A program made the translations under genes and the position numbers. The notes below the pieces were generated by a model. The model had not been told where the DNA came from. It made no database searches and saw only the letters and a list, made by a program, of their open reading frames with translations. A stretch of DNA of 64,000 nt from Myoxocephalus aenaeus (Eukaryota > Chordata > Actinopteri > Perciformes > Cottidae), in contig JBAMJR010000089.1 of the NCBI GenBank assembly GCA_038501785.1, positions 1,550,501-1,614,500 of the forward strand. Reading direction: 5' to 3'. Below are positions 58,124-64,000 of this stretch, in pieces; the first letter of the stretch is position 1, and each line of letters opens with the position of its first letter.

Positions 58124-59130
58124 GTATGTCTGAAGTACAGTTATTCATGCTGTTGTGTTGTCCTTGGTAATATCATAAATATAGATAAATGGCTGAGTAA
58201 TATGGCTTATAAATAATAATTTTATATTGTTAAGCTATACCGTGATGCACTCTCTTGATATTTTTTATATTTTCTCTGAAATAACATACATTTTTCACCT
58301 AAACCTTTTTACATGTAGGATTATACCAGCATGATCATTGTAATAAACTTTCACATGAAAATGTTTGGAAATGTATTCTTTATTATTAAGTTGGACTAAT
58401 TATTCACACTTGAAATAGAAATGTGCTCCTATTTTCTGATATATTTTCCTATTTTTTGAATGAATGGGAAATTGCTTATCATGTTCACCAAAAGATAATT
58501 TTTCTGTTCTGACATGCCCTTACCATAATGCCTAATTTATTCATCCACTGCAAAACAACGTGGGGGCTAGTTTTAACATCTTGTTTGATGTGGAGGCTGA
58601 CATCGTCCTTCACTTTGCGACCTCAACACAAACTCACTTTGGCGCTTCACTTTCCCACTCAATATTCGTAATTTACTACATGAAGTATATTCTATATACT
58701 GTATATTGCCCCTCCTTAAGTGCATGTATGCATAGTACATACACGTTATCCAATAATCAAACCACAACCAATATTAATTATGTATTTTATGTGAGCCAGT
58801 GCATTTGAAAAAATAGAGCTTGTACTGGATGCTATGCCTTTGTTAGCCACTTTGCATACATTTCCCAACTTGGGCTACATCAATTCATTTATATTTATTT
58901 ATTTTTCTATTCATGGAGTACAGTGAATACTGACAGCTCTGGAAGGTAGTCACTATGAGGCAGCTGCATGCATGGGACTTGTATGGGTGTGTTGCGATAG
59001 CCAAGGGAGCGGCTGAAGTGCATGCATTTTTAAAACCTTATTTTTGTTGAATTTCCAGCTGTGACAAATCTTGATACTATATATTTTTTTCTCCCCCAAA
59101 CATGACACGTTTGTGAAAATACACAAACAG

Positions 59131-59251
59131 CCTGTCAAAGTGTCTCAAGGATCCACCTACAGTGAGCTTCTGTCTGTCATTGAGGAAATGAGCCGTGAGA
59201 TCAGGCCGACGTACGCTGGGAGCAAGAGCGCTATGGAGAGGCTAAAGAGAG
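59131..59251 (+). CDS. cdk2ap2: cdk2ap2 coding exon 3
   Basis: Acceptor ACAAACAG, donor GTATGT. Encodes PVKVSQGSTYSELLSVIEEM and then SREIRPTYAGSKSAMERLKR plus one base of Gly. This is the conserved helical dimerisation core of the CDK2AP family; EIRPTYAGSKSAMERLKRG is nearly invariant. An upstream open frame begins at 59071 in intron, but splicing at CAG|CCT gives the continuous protein. Confidence 0.95.
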
Positions 59252-59522
59252 GTATGTTTAATTTGTCAAAAAGACTTACAGTACAGTCATGAATTGTGTG
59301 TGGTTTGTATCATAAATAACTCATAAAAGTGCTGGGGGGGAAAGCACCGTGTGGAATTTATCTCAAAATGGTCACAAATGTTAATTACATTAATAAATGA
59401 AAAATAAGATTACAAATGTGGACAATACTTTGTATTTTGTGATGTTCACAAATGCGTGCTCCAATCTACACTCAAATACCAAGCAATGTTACCACGTGTA
59501 AGAGTTTTATCTGTAGATATTA

Positions 59523-60221
59523 GGCTTGTTCGTTAGAGCTGCGCCTCACCTGGAATCCAACGAGAGCAGGCAGCAGCAGCAGGAAGCGTTGTCAATAAAC
59601 TGCGATCAAGTCGGACAGTTTTAGGCTGCCTTCAAAGTACACACAGGAAGTCACAGAAAAAATGACTTCCTGTTAGTTCCGAACTTTTGTCTACTTGTAG
59701 TTTACAGATCACGTTTGGATTTATTCATATGTGTTGTAAATATATATTTATGGAGAAATGTGTGTGTAGCTGCATCCTTTGGTCTTTTTATGTCTGCCTG
59801 TGAAATGCATTACTACTGGTTTTGATATGTGTTGTATAAATACGATTTTGTATTAACAACCACACAAGATATGTTTTAAGATTAAACATGAGATGAATAG
59901 GCAACAATCCAGCCTTAAGTATTACAACTACACATAAAATAAGGATTTTCTACAACACATGATGTTTGCTGTCAGATCTAAGAGCCAATCAGCTCTCTGA
60001 TGTGGCGACAGCCAGGCGTTTCCCATCATGCACTGGGCCACGCAGTCGGTGGAGAGCTACTGCGGCGCCTGAAATCGACGGCCGCCTTGATCTCGTGGGA
60101 TTATCGCTGACCACGTGTGCTTGACGTCAGAGCAAGTCGGGAGCAAGTCGGACACAAATCTAACCAGCATGCATTGCGCGCCGATCGATTCTGCGCAGAA
60201 CTGGCTCATCTCGAACGAGCC
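59523..60221. mobile_element. MITE in cdk2ap2 intron 3
   Basis: Inverted ends GGCTTGTTCG (59523) and CGAACGAGCC (ending 60221), one mismatch, each bordered by TA and more widely by ATAT. 700 bp, no ORF. The right half is GC-rich (60000-60200) and includes tandem GAGCAAGTCGG units (60131-60150), and a related GATCAAGTCGGACAG lies at 59604. Superfamily not fixed; a TA target would suit Tc1/mariner-like derivatives. Confidence 0.72.
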
Positions 60222-60671
60222 TAATATTACCGTACATACAGGTTTTTAACTTCATCTTCACAGGTCTAGTCATTTTCCCCTTTTGAAAACCTTTCTGTGT
60301 ATACAAATGCTACGTTTAAGTGCGAGTGGAAAACTGGGACATCTGGGTTTTAGGTGAATTCATGTGTGATTTCAGAGTGGGGAAGATGTTTTTCTAATAG
60401 ACACCAGAAAATCAAAACTGGTTGTTGAATGTGTGAGATACGCTAGTTAAACGGAATATTTTTTACTATAACCTCCTTTATGTAGATGGTTATGGTAACT
60501 GAACAAAATGTGTACCATCAATTATAATTTGCATTGGATTTAAATACAGTCAGAAGCAAAGACAAAACAAACTCCAAAAAACAAAGTTTGGTTGATTTTG
60601 CTATTATCATTATTGTTATTTATTTTAATACATACAGAAGTGGGATGTGTGGACACCGAACAAAGAGGAAG

Positions 60672-60673
<2 letters not shown>

Positions 60674-60737
<64 letters not shown>
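60674..60737. repeat. (TA)n microsatellite
   Basis: 32 TA units in cdk2ap2 intron 3, about 290 bp before exon 4. Confidence 0.97.
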
Positions 60738-60740
<3 letters not shown>

Positions 60741-61025
60741 TGGTAATAGACTGGCGTGATTTAAATATAATCATGCATTAGAAACCTCAGCAACTGCAGA
60801 CGTTGTGGTGTTAATTTAAAAAAGGCGAACAGACAGCTAAACCCAATTTAGCATTTAACTTGACTTGCAGGCTTATTGTTATCTCGGCAATAAAGGCCGT
60901 CTTGGATGCAGTCGATTTCTTTAGTTGAGGTATACTCTACCAATTGCTACCAATTATTGTAGCAATGCATCTCATTAATGTCAAACTGTTGATTTTAATG
61001 CCTCCTTGCACCTTGTCTTGTTCAG

Positions 61026-61093
61026 GTATAATCCATGCCCGTGCACTGGTCAGGGAGTGTCTTGCAGAGACGGAGAGAAGCGCCCGCACATAA
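61026..61093 (+). CDS. cdk2ap2: cdk2ap2 coding exon 4 (terminal)
   Basis: Acceptor CTTGTTCAG; completes Gly and encodes IIHARALVRECLAETERSAR and T before TAA at 61091-61093. Mammalian CDK2AP2 ends IIHARALVRECLAETERNART, so only one residue differs in this stretch; CDK2AP1 has ARGLVREC...NARS. Ala at that position supports cdk2ap2 over cdk2ap1. Confidence 0.96.
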
Positions 61094-61720
61094 CCTTTTC
61101 AAAAGCTCCCTTCACGCCTCACTCTTTCCCGATTTAGAAATCATCAAGATCCCCATCGTCTGTTTTACAGCCATACCTTTTCCCTTTTTGCACTTTCTTC
61201 AACAGCCTTTTATAGGTGCACTTTGTCCTTGTTTCCACTGTTCCCTGCATTCCGCCACACCATTGTGTTCATCACAAACTTTCTGTGAACTGTGGGGTGT
61301 ATGCAAAATGCAGTTTTGTATCCATTTTGAAATTAGTGTGGTGAATTTCTACACATTTTAAAGTGGAGCTGTGGGTAAAAACCTTACTAAAATGGATGGG
61401 AATGTTTGAATTATTATTTGTTCAATGGTGGCAATTGACTAAGAAAGTTGGGGGTTTTCAATGATGAAATCAATGTAGCTGCACCATCGTTCAAGTTTCT
61501 TTTCTGATCGTCACACCACTGAATATTTTGTTAATATGGACATTTTGAATATACCCCAGTTCTATCCATCTATGCTTTTTCATATTTTGTAATGTAAACG
61601 CACATTACATGTTTCTCAATCCCCAACACACTGTACATCAAGTCAATTTGTTAGTATGGAAATTTTGTAAACCGGATTTTTGCAGTTATGTATGTATATC
61701 TTAATTAAATAACAGAAGAA
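61094..61720 (+). other. Probable cdk2ap2 3'UTR
   Basis: AT-rich sequence after the stop. The first plausible poly(A) signal is ATTAAA at about 61704 (CTTAATTAAATAACAG), giving a 3'UTR of about 0.6 kb. The open frame at 61035-61361 overlaps exon 4 in another frame and is a shadow. Confidence 0.5.
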
Positions 61721-61787
61721 AAAAAACTTTCAGCGTCTGTTTCATTTGTGAAACGTGTTTAATAGGTTGTTAGGGAACTGATCTCTA

Positions 61788-61978
<191 letters not shown>

Positions 61979-61979
61979 G

Positions 61980-64000
61980 CAGACAGTGATTGCCGTGATC
62001 AAATGGTTTTTTATTTCAATTAAAATGTTTATTGTTAACCTTTGACTGGGAGACTCTTTGCACAAGATCTGAAATCCTTCAGGGCATTGAGCGAATAGAC
62101 TGTTAAAAAGACCACAAGATGTTTTTGGTCAATTTCTTTACAGGTTCTCTCTGACATTCAGAGCATCAATATATTTGCTAAAGATATAGTAATGTATAGC
62201 TATGATGTCACACTCCCTCTGTGTGCGTGGTTATCTGAGCGTCCGGCCAGCTACTCAACGCCGCTCTGCACTGCGCTCACACACGGGGTACCACTGATAA
62301 TGTCGTAGACACGGTAAGCTGTTGTGGTTGTTTGCAGAGACCGCTTCTAGCCGCCGGCTCCGCCATGGCCACGTCAGAAGACAATCCACCAATTATAGAT
62401 TTGCTCTAAATATTGGCCACTTTTCCAAAAATCCATTGGTACGTGTCTGTCGGGTAAACACAGGTGTCAGTAATAGATAGATAGAGACTTTATTCATCCC
62501 CAGGGGGAAATTTGTTAACATTAATTATGACCCTGTTTAGGCTTGTGAGGGAATTATGTATGCTGGCTCACTGGAACGGCTGTGACACAAATTGAATGCA
62601 ATCGTAATTAATTGAATCAATTACACGTGTGTCTACCTTGCTATGACACGTCAAAACGGCTGCTGTGAAAAGGGCCAATTCTGAATTTACCGCCTTTTTA
62701 AAAATGTAGAACATCTTTTACTCCAGGATCCAATGCAAATTGTTCGCAAATATATTTAAGTAAAAATCAAAACTGGGGATAAACACATTTATTGTCATTT
62801 ACATAATCACAACCTCAATCACATCTCACTTCAGAAAAGTCGGCCTAACAATCAGCTGCTTCACGAGAACAGTGATGAGTAGCTCTATATAAGCAAGTGA
62901 AGGAGAAAGTGAGGGTTTTGTTGAGTACATCTTGACAAAAGCAATATGATGGTATAGGTCTTATGTATATAAAATAAGTAAAAAGGAGAAAGCAAAGATA
63001 GGACAAGTCCATGTGTGTAGTATAATGATTGTCACAAGACAGCTTGGTTTCCCAGTCGCATCAACCAGGAGAATGCTCTCCTGCTTATTCCAGTGCTTCT
63101 GCTGTTACCAAGATCAAAGAGGGGGTCTGGCGTGGAAGGCAGAAGTGTGCATGTGAGTACATGATGTTCTTTGTGCACAAAAAAAAAGTACTCCTTGGGT
63201 TTCTATCAGGTATCCATTGCAATCTCTTAAAAAAATTACGAGATTATTGACAGCGCTGCACATATTTCAGAGAAAGCAAGACAACATAAAATGCTTAAAC
63301 TACTTGTTTCTAAAAAAATAAAGCAGCAAATCCGGTGAAAAATGTTGCTCAGGATAACATGCTGTAGTAGTAGCCCATTACTGTGAGCAAGTTATTTCCC
63401 AAGAGTGTTGACATTTCTGACTTTACTAAAGATCGGAAACTATGACGCTCTAAAATAATGACGCTGTTGGCCAGTACATACCTAGGGTCTCTATGGGATT
63501 TTGGACTGTCATTAAAGTCAAGCTGATAACATCAGCCTGCCTTAATCAAGGACTGAATATTACTTTGAGAGAGAGGGCAGGAATGCAAATTGCAACGGAG
63601 TATATATGCGTGACTTTGTGTGTATGACCTGACTCCTGTGACAATATCTTTGCACGTTCCATGGGAGGGCAGAGTGACAACAGTTTTTGGCTTGGATAAA
63701 AACTTAAAACACCAGTCAGCGCTGTTTCTCCTCCTTGAAATCTACAGGCTTTCTCTTGTTCCAACCCACTGTGAGATTCAACCCTGTGAGGAGGAAGAGC
63801 AGATACTTCTTTGAATTTCAACATTGTTATAACAACTGCTTAAAATGAATATATGGGGGCCAGATAGTAGATGCAGTTAAAAGAAATAAAGTAGTACTAG
63901 TATTCAAAGTAGACTGACTGTAGTGGCAGTGGCTGGCGTTCCGTTGTAGTTAAATAGGTCTTTGTAGCGACCCTTTTCCTCTTTCTCTTTGGTGCGAATC
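61980..64000. other. Unassigned non-coding sequence
   Basis: No gene is supported. A CpG-containing patch at 62230-62395 (CGTCCGGCCAGC, GCCGCCGGCTCCGCCATGGCC) with a short ATG frame of about 15 codons might be a first exon or a repeat; nothing downstream fits it. TAGATAGATAGAGACTTTAT at about 62475 followed by CATCCCCAGGGGGAAATT looks like a common fish LINE tail. Confidence 0.4.

Noticed and set aside
62340..62420. Short ATG frame in a CpG-rich patch (ATGGCCACGTCAGAAGAC)
   Set aside because: It stops after about 15 codons, and no donor or downstream exon gives a recognisable protein.

Overview
This looks like a stretch of teleost fish chromosome, most likely from a percomorph-type fish. The evidence is an intron-rich vertebrate gene structure, long AC/GT/TA microsatellites, and a dense layer of transposon families typical of fish genomes (hAT elements, foldback MITEs, an RTE/Rex3-like LINE, a CR1/L2/Rex1-type LINE, solo LTRs). 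I had no database to search, so family names rest on recognisable protein motifs, terminal repeats and target-site duplications read directly from the sequence.

Two host genes can be supported, both on the + strand. (1) gpr83, a class A G-protein-coupled receptor, has four coding exons at 3254-3688, 4626-4751, 15505-15638 and 16801-17512. Together they give a 468-residue reading frame with signal peptide, seven-helix core and a C-terminus ending in the family's SVEPIV tail. Intron 2 (10.75 kb) is swollen by nested transposons. (2) cdk2ap2 (DOC-1-related CDK2-associated protein 2) has four coding exons at 57490-57544, 58032-58123, 59131-59251 and 61026-61093, encoding 111 residues. No other host protein-coding gene is convincing; the 38 kb between the two genes is dominated by mobile elements and unassigned non-coding DNA.

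Layout: 1-3.2 kb upstream DNA; 3.2-17.5 kb gpr83, with a hAT element (5665-8965) that swallowed a foldback element (6227-8621), a second foldback element (9723-10886) and a TA-flanked MITE (12920-13719) in intron 2; 18.07-18.82 kb a 5'-truncated RTE LINE; 18.8-25.1 kb mostly featureless; 25.1-32.2 kb a nest of five elements (solo LTR > hAT with zinc-finger ORF > second hAT and foldback element > retrovirus-like solo LTR), nearly all with intact target-site duplications; 32.2-42.6 kb sparse, with one solo LTR (35433-35812); 42.6-55.7 kb a complex region bounded by matching CACTGTAAAAAAAA termini. That last region holds an internally deleted hAT (45080-46578), candidate minus-strand spliced exons, a broken LINE interrupted by a hAT fragment, a CT-rich minisatellite, a 110-bp tandem array and an uninterrupted 964-residue LINE ORF. 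From 56.1-61.7 kb lies cdk2ap2; 61.7-64 kb holds AT/GT microsatellites and unassigned sequence.

The two host genes have no evident functional link. The strongest unusual signals are the datable five-element nest, the two inverted copies of one foldback element bracketing gpr83 exons 3-4, and the possible 13-kb TIR-bounded unit at 42.6-55.7 kb with duplicated minus-strand exons.
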